Source of the DNA: Thalassospira sp. ER-Se-21-Dark
GTDB taxonomy: Bacteria; Pseudomonadota; Alphaproteobacteria; Rhodospirillales; Thalassospiraceae
Length of the DNA: 64,000 nucleotides
Assembly (NCBI RefSeq): GCF_017922435.1
Contig: NZ_VDEZ01000001.1
Coordinates: 744,001-808,000, forward strand
Direction of reading: 5' to 3'
A model generated the notes under the pieces. The model was given only the letters and a program-made list of their open reading frames with translations, was not told the DNA's origin and ran no database searches. Position numbers and translations under genes: made by a program. Every line of letters begins with the position of its first letter. Position 1 is the first letter of the stretch. Positions 9,349-17,847 of this stretch are shown here, piece after piece.

Positions 9349-10089
9349 ATGACGAAAACCGATATAAACACCGATGTATCAACCGTCATTCGCCCAGATG
9401 GAGCAAGAATTTTGACCGACGTTGTCAGTTTCAGGAATGTCGGAGTCCGGTATGAATCCGGACCGGAAATCCTGCGCGACCTTAATTTTACGCTCGGTCG
9501 CGGCAGTTTTCATTTCCTGACCGGGGCATCGGGGGCCGGCAAGTCGACATTGATGCGACTTTTATTTTTGGCCTTGCGCCAGACACGCGGCGAAATTTCG
9601 ATCTTTGGGCGCGATAATATCCGCATCCCGCGCGAAGAACTGCCGGCGATTCGCCGCAAGATCGGCGTCGTGTTTCAGGATTTCCGGCTGATCAACCATC
9701 TGACGACCTTTGAAAACGTCGCCCTGCCACTGCGTGTCGCCGGTGTCGAAGACCTGCAGATTCGCAAAAACGTCACCGAACTTCTCGAATGGGTCGGGCT
9801 TGGCGATCACATCAACGCAGTGCCATCACGCCTGTCGGGCGGACAGCAACAACGCGTTGCCATCGCGCGCGCAGTCATTGGCCGCCCCGCCCTGCTTCTG
9901 GCAGATGAGCCGACCGGGAACGTCGATGACCGAATCGCCATGCGGTTGCTCTATCTGTTTGAAGAACTCAACAAACTCGGCACCACCGTTCTGATCGCAA
10001 CCCACAACCGGCAACTTGTCCGGCGGTTTGGCCATACCCAATGGCTGCTCGAAGGTGGTACCTTGCACGACGTCACCAACAGCGGCTGA
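9349..10089 (+). CDS. ftsE: Cell division ATP-binding protein FtsE
   Basis: A 246-residue ABC ATPase. It has Walker [10 protein letters not shown] (59-67), Q-loop VVFQDFRL, signature LSGGQQQR (162-169) and Walker [14 protein letters not shown] (182-194). The sequence [22 protein letters not shown] is typical FtsE. With FtsX it forms a membrane complex that couples the divisome to peptidoglycan hydrolase activation. The ATG at 9349 adds about 24 residues ahead of the conserved start; an internal TTG at 9412 is an alternative. ftsX follows 60 bp downstream on the same strand, so the two are cotranscribed. Confidence 0.95.
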   Translation: MTKTDINTDVSTVIRPDGARILTDVVSFRNVGVRYESGPEILRDLNFTLGRGSFHFLTGASGAGKSTLMRLLFLALRQTRGEISIFGRDNIRIPREELPAIRRKIGVVFQDFRLINHLTTFENVALPLRVAGVEDLQIRKNVTELLEWVGLGDHINAVPSRLSGGQQQRVAIARAVIGRPALLLADEPTGNVDDRIAMRLLYLFEELNKLGTTVLIATHNRQLVRRFGHTQWLLEGGTLHDVTNSG

Positions 10090-10149
10090 AAACCGACACA
10101 CCAAGTCCAAGCTTCGTAAACACGGGATCAACAGGACCAACACACGATC

Positions 10150-11052
10150 ATGGCATTTCGCGCACCTCCATCGCACCTCCCTCTTGAAAGCGATTCGTCC
10201 TCGCGCTTTTTGCCGAGCATCGTCGCCCTGATGGTTGCGCTCCTGACCTTCTCCATCGTCGGGCTGGCCGCCCTGCATGACAGTGTCGGCCAATGGTCCG
10301 GCCAGATCGAAGGCAGCCTGTCGATCCAGGTCCCCCCGACCGAACTTGCCAACCGATCCCCCGCCGAACGTGAAGCCGCCCTGCAAGGCACGGTCGATAG
10401 CATCATCGAACAGGTATCCACCCTGCCCGGCATCGCCCGGATCGAGGAACTCAGCCCCGATACCATGGCGGCCCTCCTCGAACCCTGGCTGGGCCCGGAC
10501 GAAGTCATCAGCGAGCTGCCCATTCCGCGCATTATCGAAGTCACGCCCGAAACCGGGTTTAACTTTGATGCGCTCGAAAGCCGTCTGGGCGTCATCGCGC
10601 CCGAAGCCGTACTTGATGATCATCGCATCTGGATCGAACGCATCGCCGATGTCGCCTTTTCGGTTGAACTGGCACTGGCCCTTTTGATTGTCGTGCTGTT
10701 TGGCGCGACCATGCTCTCGGTGGTGTTTGCCACCAGATCAGGGCTGTCGATCCATCATCGCATCATTGAATTACTGCATCTGATTGGCGCACAGGATGGC
10801 TATATCGCCAGTCAGTTCGGCCGTCATAACCGACGCCTTGCCTTCTTTGGCGCACTGATCGGTCTTTTGATTGCGCTGCCGGTTTCGGCCCTGATTGGTT
10901 GGCTTGGATTGCGGGCGGGCTGGCCGGTGCCGTCACTGGTTCTTAGCCCGACCTTTATTGGCCTGATCGTCGCCATTCCGTTTATTGTTGCATTGGTGGC
11001 GGGCATCACCGCCAACCGAACTGTGCTTCGTGTCCTACACCGGATGTTGTAA
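10150..11052 (+). CDS. ftsX: Cell division protein FtsX
   Basis: A 300-residue FtsX-family permease. The N-terminal cytoplasmic tail is followed by TM1 (FLPSIVALMVALLTFSIVGLAAL, about 18-40). A periplasmic domain of about 130 residues comes next, then three C-terminal helices (LALALLIVVLFGATMLSVVFA; FFGALIGLLIALPVSALIGWLGL; FIGLIVAIPFIVALVAGITA). This is the MacB-like four-helix layout of FtsX. It partners FtsE and, through its periplasmic loop, controls cell-wall amidases. Length is normal. The gene ends 76 bp before the first structured repeat element. Confidence 0.93.
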   Translation: MAFRAPPSHLPLESDSSSRFLPSIVALMVALLTFSIVGLAALHDSVGQWSGQIEGSLSIQVPPTELANRSPAEREAALQGTVDSIIEQVSTLPGIARIEELSPDTMAALLEPWLGPDEVISELPIPRIIEVTPETGFNFDALESRLGVIAPEAVLDDHRIWIERIADVAFSVELALALLIVVLFGATMLSVVFATRSGLSIHHRIIELLHLIGAQDGYIASQFGRHNRRLAFFGALIGLLIALPVSALIGWLGLRAGWPVPSLVLSPTFIGLIVAIPFIVALVAGITANRTVLRVLHRML

Positions 11053-11128
11053 CCCGCTCACGGTCTTCGTATAGTCGGTCGTTACCACTTCCCTTTTGGG
11101 ATCATGGCCTTGGCCCTCTTTGTCCCTT

Positions 11129-11394
11129 CAGGGGGCAAAACTCATTCACATAACCGACCCGGCAACTGATATGAGAGAAAAAGCTAGGAAAAGCCCGCAG
11201 AGCGGGGTGATCCCCGGTCAAGGGATTTGACGCAGAGGCTTTCTCTCATATCAGTTGTCCTTCGGATCACCCGGATTTGCACGGGCTATTTTGTCGCAAA
11301 ATCTTGAAAGATATTAATCTTCCTGCGATTTTGCTCTGCATATCCGTACAAATCCGGGCGACCGGACGATTATGTGAATGAGTTTTGCCCCCTG
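11129..11394. repeat. Structured intergenic repeat, copy 1
   Basis: A 266-bp element between ftsX and ydcF. It is closed by a perfect 25-bp inverted repeat (11129-11153 with 11370-11394). Inside are arm P2, an 18-bp perfect stem (11163-11180 with 11240-11257) capped by smaller hairpins (11194-11206 CCCGC/GCGGG; 11217-11231 GTCAA/TTGAC), and arm P3 (11270-11285 with 11343-11358, one mismatch). P3 carries an 8-bp stem (11296-11303 with 11327-11334) and a 5-bp cap (11308-11312 with 11317-11321). Together they form a three-way junction. Copy 2 at 38017-38285 has the same fold with compensatory changes. There is no ORF of its own and no obvious target duplication. Confidence 0.93.
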
Positions 11395-11439
11395 GAGATC
11401 CGAATTCATGCCAGACCGCCGCTATTCAGGCACGCCTTC

Positions 11440-12168
11440 ATGAACAAGCCCCCGCTGAGTGTGCAACATCGACGCCGGTTCCGGCGGTTTCGTTTTTTGC
11501 TTTCCACACTGATTTTCTGCGCGCTGGTCTGGGCGGCGGGCTTCATCTGGTATGTCGATTACATTCCCAAAACGGTTGAAAACACGACCCAACGCACCGA
11601 CGCCATTGTCGTTCTGACCGGCGGCAGCGAGCGCCTGTCCGAAGGCCGCCGGCTTCTGGTGCGCGGTCTTGCCGACAAACTGTTCATATCGGGTGTCTAT
11701 CGCGGGGTTGAAGTCGACGAACTTCTGTCGGTCGGCAAATCCGATCCGCGCCTGATCGCCTGTTGTGTTGTTCTGGGCCATGTCGCCGAAAATACGCGCG
11801 GCAATGCAATTGAAACCGCTGTCTGGATGTATGAGGAAGGTTTCAAAAGCCTGCGCATCGTGACCGCCAATTACCACATGCCTCGATCCCTTCTGGAATT
11901 CAAAAGCCTGATGCCCGATGTTGAAATCGTCGCACATCCGGTCTTTCCCGATAACGTCAAGGTCGACAATTGGTGGCGCTTCCCCGGCAGCAGCGCCCTG
12001 ATCGCCAGTGAATATAACAAATACGTCTTTGCCAGCCTGCGCAACACGCTGCTCAACTGGTTGCCAAACGGTGACCGTGCTGCACTGCGCAGCCCCGGTG
12101 GCCCTGTGAAAGATGCACCTGACCTTGATGACTATTCCGCCTCAAACGCGGCGCGCAAGGATGGCTGA
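11440..12168 (+). CDS. YdcF family (DUF218) membrane protein
   Basis: A 242-residue protein with a basic N-terminus (HRRRFRRFR) and one membrane helix (FLLSTLIFCALVWAAGFIWYV), followed by a DUF218 domain. That domain starts TDAIVVLTGGSERLSEGRRLL and includes RGNAIETAVWMYEEGFKSLRIVTANYHMPRSLLEF. SanA/ElyC/YdcF proteins of this family act in envelope and peptidoglycan-lipid homeostasis, mechanism largely unknown. A GTG at 11374 would extend the gene into the right arm of the repeat element and adds non-family sequence, so the ATG at 11440 is preferred. It lies between ftsEX and plsC, an order often kept in alphaproteobacteria. Confidence 0.86.
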   Translation: MNKPPLSVQHRRRFRRFRFLLSTLIFCALVWAAGFIWYVDYIPKTVENTTQRTDAIVVLTGGSERLSEGRRLLVRGLADKLFISGVYRGVEVDELLSVGKSDPRLIACCVVLGHVAENTRGNAIETAVWMYEEGFKSLRIVTANYHMPRSLLEFKSLMPDVEIVAHPVFPDNVKVDNWWRFPGSSALIASEYNKYVFASLRNTLLNWLPNGDRAALRSPGGPVKDAPDLDDYSASNAARKDG

Positions 12169-12255
12169 ACAATCGGCATTTTCTGATCGTCATATTGCTG
12201 TTACAAAACAGTGAATATTTAAGGTCAGGACCATGGCTGTAAGGAATTTGTCTGA

Positions 12256-13095
12256 ATGATTACCCTGCGCGCGTTACTGTTTAACGTGTTGTTTTTCGGC
12301 GGAACGGCGCTTTTGTGCATTGTTCTGTTGCCGCTGATGCTGTTTGGGCGCAAGGCCAACCAGTTCGTCGGCCATGCCTGGTGTCGCCTCATTCAGTTCA
12401 TGCTGCGCTACTCGGTGGGCATGCGCAAACGCTTCACCGGTCTGGAAAATCTGCCAGACGGTCCGTGCATCATTGTCGCCAAACATCAGTCCGCCTGGGA
12501 AACCCTGACCTTCCATACGGTGGTTCCTGATCCGGCATACATCCTGAAAAAGGAACTCACCCGTATTCCGCTCGTCGGGCAGTTCCTGATCCTCTCGGGG
12601 CAGATTGCCGTGGATCGTTCGGCGGGCAGTCAGGCCCTCAAAGACATGATCAAGGGCGCTGCCAAGGCGCTTGAGGAAAACCGTCAGGTCATCATTTTCC
12701 CCGAAGGCACGCGTACCCCGCCGGGCTCAAACCGCCCGTATCACCCGGGGATTTTCGCGCTTTACAAGGCCTTCCCGGACACAAAGGTTATTCCGGTCGC
12801 GCTTAATTCCGGCATGTTCTGGGGCCGCGACAGCTTTATGAAATATGGCGGTCGGGTCACCATGGAATTCTTGCCGCCCATGGAACCGGGCCTTGATCGC
12901 AAGACCTTCATGAAGGAAATCAAGCACCGCATCGATACCCGCACGCGCGAGCTTGAGGCCGAGGCACAAACAGAATTCCATCTGCCGATGCTGACCTCGG
13001 ACGACATTGATGCGAAGCAGGAAAAAGAGGACGCGCAACCAAGCGCGACGGCCAAGGACCCTGTCAAAGAAACGGCGCAAGACAAGGTCTCCTGA
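12256..13095 (+). CDS. plsC: 1-acyl-sn-glycerol-3-phosphate acyltransferase
   Basis: A 279-residue PlsC/LPLAT-family acyltransferase with an N-terminal membrane helix (LLFNVLFFGGTALLCIVLLPLML). Motif I reads KHQSAWE, so the classical HX4D has Glu in place of Asp, a variant I believe is usual in this proteobacterial subgroup. Motif III FPEGTRTPPGS is intact and the glycerophosphate-binding region follows. It converts lysophosphatidic acid to phosphatidic acid for membrane phospholipids. The C-terminal 35 residues are charged and low-complexity (EDAQPSATAKDPVKETAQDKVS), not part of the fold. A bidirectional terminator follows. Confidence 0.92.
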   Translation: MITLRALLFNVLFFGGTALLCIVLLPLMLFGRKANQFVGHAWCRLIQFMLRYSVGMRKRFTGLENLPDGPCIIVAKHQSAWETLTFHTVVPDPAYILKKELTRIPLVGQFLILSGQIAVDRSAGSQALKDMIKGAAKALEENRQVIIFPEGTRTPPGSNRPYHPGIFALYKAFPDTKVIPVALNSGMFWGRDSFMKYGGRVTMEFLPPMEPGLDRKTFMKEIKHRIDTRTRELEAEAQTEFHLPMLTSDDIDAKQEKEDAQPSATAKDPVKETAQDKVS

Positions 13096-13123
13096 ACCGC
13101 CTGCGCGTAGCGTCACAACACAT

Positions 13124-13163
13124 AAAAAGGCCCGCAACACCACCTGGTATGCGGGCCTTTTTT
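13124..13163. terminator. Bidirectional terminator plsC / EamA
   Basis: A 13-bp stem (A5-GGCCCGCA with TGCGGGCC-T5) and a 13-nt loop sit between convergent genes, with A-run and T-run flanks suitable for both strands. Confidence 0.92.
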
Positions 13164-13177
13164 ATCGCTTAAAGGCT

Positions 13178-14152
13178 CTACGGCTTTGTGACGCGAACGC
13201 GCTCTGTCTTTTTGCGCGTGACAAGCCAGATGCCCGACACGATCAAAACAATGCCTGCCAGATGATAAAGATGCAGCGCCTCACCGAGAAACGCGATGGC
13301 AAGGCCGCTTGAACAGACCGGGATCAGATACATGAACACGCCCGCCTTGGCCGGCCCCACCAGCGACACGCCCCTGTTCCAGAACATGTATCCCAGAAAC
13401 GCCGGACCCGCCCCGATATAGAAAATCTTGAGCATATCGGGCCAAACCGGATCAAGGCGGGTGAAGAACGGCTTTCCATCGACCACCAGCGCCCAGACAT
13501 AAAGTGGGGTCAGGAAACACAAGCCGATCAGGGCCGACACAAATACCAGGCTCAGCGGATGCACACCCTTGGGCGCGCGTTTCAAAAACATCGAATAGGC
13601 CGCCCAGACCATGGCCGACATCATCGCCAGCACATCGCCCAGAACGAAATCCATTCTGGCAAAGACCGATGGGTCCCCCTTGGCGATGATCGTCGCGGTT
13701 CCGGCCCCGGCCACCAACACGCCCAGCCATTGACCAAGCCGTGGTTTGTCTGCGGTCAGAAGGGCTGCAAACAACAGAACCCAGATCGGCGTTGTCGCGT
13801 TCAGAAGGCCGGTATTGACCGCCGTGGTGTTATAGGCCGCCAGATAAATCACCACCGAAAACAGGAACACACCGGTAAAGCCGATCAGGAACATCGACAA
13901 TTTGTGGTCGGCCATGATTTTCAGATCGCGACGCAGGTATTTAAAGCAGAACGGCAACAGCAAACAGATCGCAACGATCCAGCGCCAGAATGAAAGCGCC
14001 TCGAACGGGACCGTTTCATTGATGCCGCGCGCCACAACGTGGTTTGACCCCCACATCAACGAACAGGCCACCAACATCAGATAGGCCATCGTCAGTGGCG
14101 TCTGCGAACCGGCCTGGGTGGCAGACACGGTCGTTCCGTTTGACTGGCTCAT
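13178..14152 (-). CDS. EamA-family DMT transporter
   Basis: A 324-residue drug/metabolite transporter with about ten hydrophobic helices in two EamA repeats (first from TMAYLMLVACSLMWGSNHVVARG, second from FVLGDVLAMMSAMVWAAYSMFLKR). Such proteins export amino acids, nucleosides or other metabolites; the substrate cannot be read. The start ATG shares base 14152 with the stop codon of the upstream chaC-like gene (TGATG overlap), so the two are translationally coupled. A second EamA gene (14760-15641) lies just upstream of that pair. The basic C-terminus (TRKKTERVRVTKP) is cytoplasmic by the positive-inside rule. Confidence 0.88.
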   Translation of the reverse strand: MSQSNGTTVSATQAGSQTPLTMAYLMLVACSLMWGSNHVVARGINETVPFEALSFWRWIVAICLLLPFCFKYLRRDLKIMADHKLSMFLIGFTGVFLFSVVIYLAAYNTTAVNTGLLNATTPIWVLLFAALLTADKPRLGQWLGVLVAGAGTATIIAKGDPSVFARMDFVLGDVLAMMSAMVWAAYSMFLKRAPKGVHPLSLVFVSALIGLCFLTPLYVWALVVDGKPFFTRLDPVWPDMLKIFYIGAGPAFLGYMFWNRGVSLVGPAKAGVFMYLIPVCSSGLAIAFLGEALHLYHLAGIVLIVSGIWLVTRKKTERVRVTKP

Positions 14153-14712
14153 CAGATCCCCGCCCCCATATTGATCTCGCCATATTCGCGCCGCACCAGA
14201 TCCATCAGATCGTGCAGGGGCGGATCAATGATGCCCATTTCATCAAGATGGCGCACCGTGTTTTCCAGATATTCAAGGTTCGGCCCGACATTGCCATGGG
14301 CCGCAACGATGATTTCGACCGCAGTGCGGACCGGCAGGTTGCCGGCATATTGTTCATGGCTAGGATCGGCGACATAGGTGTGTGCAATCACCTTACGTCC
14401 GTCTGCAAGCTCGACCTCGACATCGGCCGGGATATAGGTGTTGGTCACAAGTTCGCGCTCATCAAGATAGGCTTTCACCTTTGACCAGTTTTCGTCAGCA
14501 ATGAGAAACGCGTTGCCAACACATTCCCCGCCCTTGTTCAGGCCAAGAACCAACCCCGGATTTTCCGGCGTGCCGCGATAATGATGGGAATAGATACAAA
14601 ACGACCGGTGATAGCCGGGCAGCAACGCACGTGCGCACTCGACAAATTCGAAGCCCGGCCGCCACAACAGCGACCCGTATCCAAACACCCATTTTTCGCG
14701 CGCGTCGCTCAC
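14152..14712 (-). CDS. Gamma-glutamylcyclotransferase (ChaC-like)
   Basis: A 186-residue ChaC/GGCT-fold enzyme. The N-terminal VFGYGSLLWRPGFEF carries the YGSLxW substrate-binding signature, CIYSHHYRGTPENPGLVLGL follows, and DENWSKVKAYLDERE holds the catalytic acid region. ChaC enzymes cleave glutathione to 5-oxoproline and Cys-Gly in the cytosol. Bacterial annotation is usually gamma-glutamylcyclotransferase; glutathione specificity is inferred from family similarity. It is coupled to the EamA transporter downstream, which may export a product or related amino acid, though that is speculative. Confidence 0.87.
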   Translation of the reverse strand: MSDAREKWVFGYGSLLWRPGFEFVECARALLPGYHRSFCIYSHHYRGTPENPGLVLGLNKGGECVGNAFLIADENWSKVKAYLDERELVTNTYIPADVEVELADGRKVIAHTYVADPSHEQYAGNLPVRTAVEIIVAAHGNVGPNLEYLENTVRHLDEMGIIDPPLHDLMDLVRREYGEINMGAGI

Positions 14713-14759
14713 GCATTCCTCCGCTAACTAGCTTTCTGATCTCTTAGAATTACGCGAAA

Positions 14760-15641
14760 CTAACGCTTCATGATCACCAATGCCACCCCAAGGGCGGCAA
14801 TTGCAAACCCGGCAAAGCCAAGCACGCCAAGTTGCTCGTCAAACAGAAGCCAGGCAAAGAACGCGGCTGTCGGCGGCACAAGATAGAACATGCTGGCCAC
14901 ACGGGTGGCTTCGCCCTGCTTGATCAGAACCATCAACAGCATGATCGCCCCGATCGACAGAACCAGCACCAGCCACGCCATCGCCAGAATGAAGTCCATG
15001 CTCCATTCAACATGCAGCGGCTCCTTGAACAGCGCGACAACGCCGACAAACACACTGGCAGCAACATATTGAACGACTGTGCCGCTCATCAGTTCCATAC
15101 CGGTGCAAAAACGCTTCTGATAAAGGGTACCCGCAGTCATGCCAAACAGTGCAAACACCGCAAGTCCGATGCCAAACGGGGTAATGCCGACACCATCGCC
15201 AATCTTGGGCAGCAAAACCAGCGCCACCCCGATCAGACCCAGGATCAAACCGCCCCATTGGCGCATCGAAACCCGTTCGCCCAAAATGGAACCCACGACC
15301 GATGCGGTCACAACCGGCTGCAAACCAACGATCAATGCGGCAAGCCCGGCCGGCAAACCGGTATCAATCGCCCAGAATACGCCGCCCAGATACACGCCAT
15401 GCACCAGCACCCCGGTGGTGCCGATATGGGCCGCCTCACGCCAGGTTTTTGGCCATTTCGTCCCCATCAAGAAGATCACCGGGATCATCAGGATCAGGAC
15501 AATGACAAATCGGACAAAAAGGAAAACGAACGGATCTGCATAGGGCAGGCCAAACTTGGCACCCACAAAGCCCGTGCTCCACAGGAACACGAACACAAAT
15601 GGCATGATCCGGGCGAACGCCGGATGATTGGTGGCAGACAT
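14760..15641 (-). CDS. EamA-family DMT transporter
   Basis: A 293-residue ten-helix DMT-superfamily transporter. Its N-terminal IMPFVFVFLWSTGFVGAKFGLPYADPFVFLFVRF is the common RhtA/YedA-like opening, and two EamA repeats are visible. It is distinct in sequence from the EamA protein at 13178-14152, so this is not a recent duplication. Likely a metabolite exporter in the inner membrane; substrate unknown. It lies 47 bp upstream of the chaC-like gene on the same strand, so the three may form one operon. Confidence 0.87.
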   Translation of the reverse strand: MSATNHPAFARIMPFVFVFLWSTGFVGAKFGLPYADPFVFLFVRFVIVLILMIPVIFLMGTKWPKTWREAAHIGTTGVLVHGVYLGGVFWAIDTGLPAGLAALIVGLQPVVTASVVGSILGERVSMRQWGGLILGLIGVALVLLPKIGDGVGITPFGIGLAVFALFGMTAGTLYQKRFCTGMELMSGTVVQYVAASVFVGVVALFKEPLHVEWSMDFILAMAWLVLVLSIGAIMLLMVLIKQGEATRVASMFYLVPPTAAFFAWLLFDEQLGVLGFAGFAIAALGVALVIMKR

Positions 15642-15730
15642 TTCATTCCCCTAAGGTCGGTCCGTCACGCGTGGTGGGGCTGCTTGATGGACCGCACAGG
15701 ATGACCGACAGAATGCCGGTCACTCCCAAA

Positions 15731-16696
15731 TTACTCAGCAGGCTTTTTCTTGCTCTTTTCGTCGCTTTTGCGGTCTTCGCCTTCGGCCGAGAAATTGGCG
15801 AAATACTGACCGGCATCAACAATGCCGCGGCGAATTTCACGGGTGCGCGAAAACAGCTCGAACAGCTTGTCGCCCTCGCCCCAGCGAATGGCGCGTTGCA
15901 GGGCCATCAGGTCTTCCTGAAAACGTCCCAGTACATCCAGAACGGCTTCCCGGTTATTCAGGAACACATCCCGCCACATGGTCGGATCAGACGCAGCAAT
16001 ACGTGTAAAATCACGGAAACCGGTTGCGGAAAACTTGATCACTTCCTGACGCAGCGCATCTTCAAGATCGGTCGCCGTCCCGACAATCGTGTAGGCAATC
16101 AGGTGCGGCAAGTGTGACGTAATGCCAAGGATGCGATCATGATGATCGGCATCCATGCATTCAACATACATCCCGCAGGCTTCCCAAAGGGCTTTGACCT
16201 TGGCAATCGCATCTTCGTTTTCGCCCGGGATCGGGGTCAGGATGCACCAGCGTTCCTCAAACAGTTCCGGGAAACCGGAATCCGGGCCGGAATGTTCCGT
16301 ACCGGCCAACGGGTGACCGGGCACGAAGTGCACACCCTCATCCAGATGCGGCGCAATATCGCGGATGACCGATTGTTTGACCGAACCAACATCCGAAACA
16401 ATCGCACCCTTTTTAAGGACACCGGTCAATTGTGCCCCAATGGCTTCATTGGCACCGACCGGGGCACAGACCATGATCAGATCCGCATCACCAACCGCCT
16501 GTTTGATGTCGCAATAGGCCTCATCGGCAATGCCAAGTTCAAGCACCCGGTCACGGGTCGCTTCTGATCGGACCGCGCAGGTGATTTTGTTGGCAAGGCC
16601 GTCACGCTTGATGCGACGGGCCATGGACGAGCCGATCAGGCCCATGCCGATAAAGGCGACAGTTTCAAACAGCGGCTGGGATGCAGTATTGGTCAT
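15731..16696 (-). CDS. tyrC: Prephenate/arogenate dehydrogenase
   Basis: A 321-residue TyrA-family enzyme. The N-terminal Rossmann motif VAFIGMGLIGSSMARRIK binds NAD(P). SDVGSVKQSVI and HFVPGHPLAGTEHSGP (catalytic His in GHPLAGTE) are diagnostic of prephenate/arogenate dehydrogenases. The enzyme makes hydroxyphenylpyruvate or tyrosine. No chorismate mutase domain is fused; that function is in the separate gene at 17848-18741. Its start is one base after the hisC stop, so the genes are cotranscribed. The last 20 residues are very Lys/Glu-rich. Whether it prefers prephenate or arogenate is not decidable here. Confidence 0.93.
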   Translation of the reverse strand: MTNTASQPLFETVAFIGMGLIGSSMARRIKRDGLANKITCAVRSEATRDRVLELGIADEAYCDIKQAVGDADLIMVCAPVGANEAIGAQLTGVLKKGAIVSDVGSVKQSVIRDIAPHLDEGVHFVPGHPLAGTEHSGPDSGFPELFEERWCILTPIPGENEDAIAKVKALWEACGMYVECMDADHHDRILGITSHLPHLIAYTIVGTATDLEDALRQEVIKFSATGFRDFTRIAASDPTMWRDVFLNNREAVLDVLGRFQEDLMALQRAIRWGEGDKLFELFSRTREIRRGIVDAGQYFANFSAEGEDRKSDEKSKKKPAE

Positions 16697-16697
16697 T

Positions 16698-17795
16698 TTA
16701 TGCGTTCACAAAGTCTTTGATGGTCTGCAGGCAGATTTCCATTTCTTCCTTCGTACCGATAGAAATACGAAGCATCTGCGGCAGGCCATAGGCACCGATT
16801 TTGCGCGGGATCACGCCACGGGCCATCATGAAATCATTGGCAGCATCGGCGTTCTTGCCTTCTTCTGCCGGGAATTCAACGAGAACGAAGTTGCCATAGC
16901 TCGGATGTGCCTTAAGGCCCGAAATCGCGTTCACCTCGTCACGGAACCACGAAAGCGTCTCGGCATTGTGGCGCACGCACTCATTGACGAAGTCATCATC
17001 ATCAAGGGCGGCGGCACCGGCTTCCTGTGTCGGCAGCGGCACGTTGAACGGGTTGCGCAGGCGTTGCAGCACATCGGCAATCGCCGGCGGCGCATAGCAC
17101 CAGCCCAGACGGATACCCCCAAGACCATAGATCTTGGAAAATGTGCGGGTCATCACGGTGTTGTTGCCTGCTTTCACAAGTTCCTCACCGGCCGAATAAT
17201 CTTCCTGACCGGTCATGAACTCGGCATAGGCCGCATCCACCACCAGAACGATGTCTTCACGCAGACCATCGCGCAGGCGCTTCATTTCGGCGTCCGAAAT
17301 ATAGGTGCCGGTCGGGTTGTTCGGGTTGGCAACAAACACGATCTTGGTTTTGTCCGTCACCGCCGCCAGCAGCGCATCAACATCGGTCGTCATGTTGGTT
17401 TCAGGCGCGGTTACCGGCGTCGCACCAACACCCATGGTCGCAATCGGATACATCAAAAAGCCGTGCTGCGAATACAGCACTTCATCACCCGGACCGGCAT
17501 AGGCACGGATCAGAAGCGTCAGAAGTTCATCAGAACCGTTACCGCAGATAAGCTGATCAAATTCCAGGCCGTATTTCTCGGCCAGCTTGTGACGCAGAAC
17601 GTCGCAACCGCCATCCGGATAACGATGCAAACGGGTTGCCGTGTTACGCAGGGCTTCCATGGCCTTGGGGCTCGGGCCAAGTGCGCCTTCGTTCGAAGAC
17701 AATTTGATCACGCGCTGAGCACTGTCAGCACTGGATTTACCGCCTTTGTACGGCGCGATATCAAGAATTCCGGGGCGTGGGGTGGGCGCAGACAT
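16698..17795 (-). CDS. hisC: Histidinol-phosphate aminotransferase
   Basis: A 365-residue class-I/II PLP aminotransferase of the HisC type. KLSSNEGALGPSPKAMEAL is the HisC N-terminal motif, NPNNPTGT lines the cofactor pocket, and TFSKIYGLGGIRLGW contains the Schiff-base lysine (SK). It transaminates imidazole-acetol phosphate in histidine synthesis. In this aromatic cluster it may also serve the phenylpyruvate/hydroxyphenylpyruvate or prephenate step, as HisC homologues next to tyrA often do. Length is normal. The order is chorismate mutase gene, then hisC, then tyrC on the minus strand. Confidence 0.93.
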   Translation of the reverse strand: MSAPTPRPGILDIAPYKGGKSSADSAQRVIKLSSNEGALGPSPKAMEALRNTATRLHRYPDGGCDVLRHKLAEKYGLEFDQLICGNGSDELLTLLIRAYAGPGDEVLYSQHGFLMYPIATMGVGATPVTAPETNMTTDVDALLAAVTDKTKIVFVANPNNPTGTYISDAEMKRLRDGLREDIVLVVDAAYAEFMTGQEDYSAGEELVKAGNNTVMTRTFSKIYGLGGIRLGWCYAPPAIADVLQRLRNPFNVPLPTQEAGAAALDDDDFVNECVRHNAETLSWFRDEVNAISGLKAHPSYGNFVLVEFPAEEGKNADAANDFMMARGVIPRKIGAYGLPQMLRISIGTKEEMEICLQTIKDFVNA

Positions 17796-17847
17796 CAGGT
17801 ATATTCTCCCTGGGGAAATTGCAGCCAGTCGCGGCTGCCAAGCATGT

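Noticed and set aside
11129-11394. Repeat as an insertion element or MITE
   Set aside because: No flanking target duplication in either copy, and the outer ends differ between copies in a pairing-preserving way rather than being conserved.
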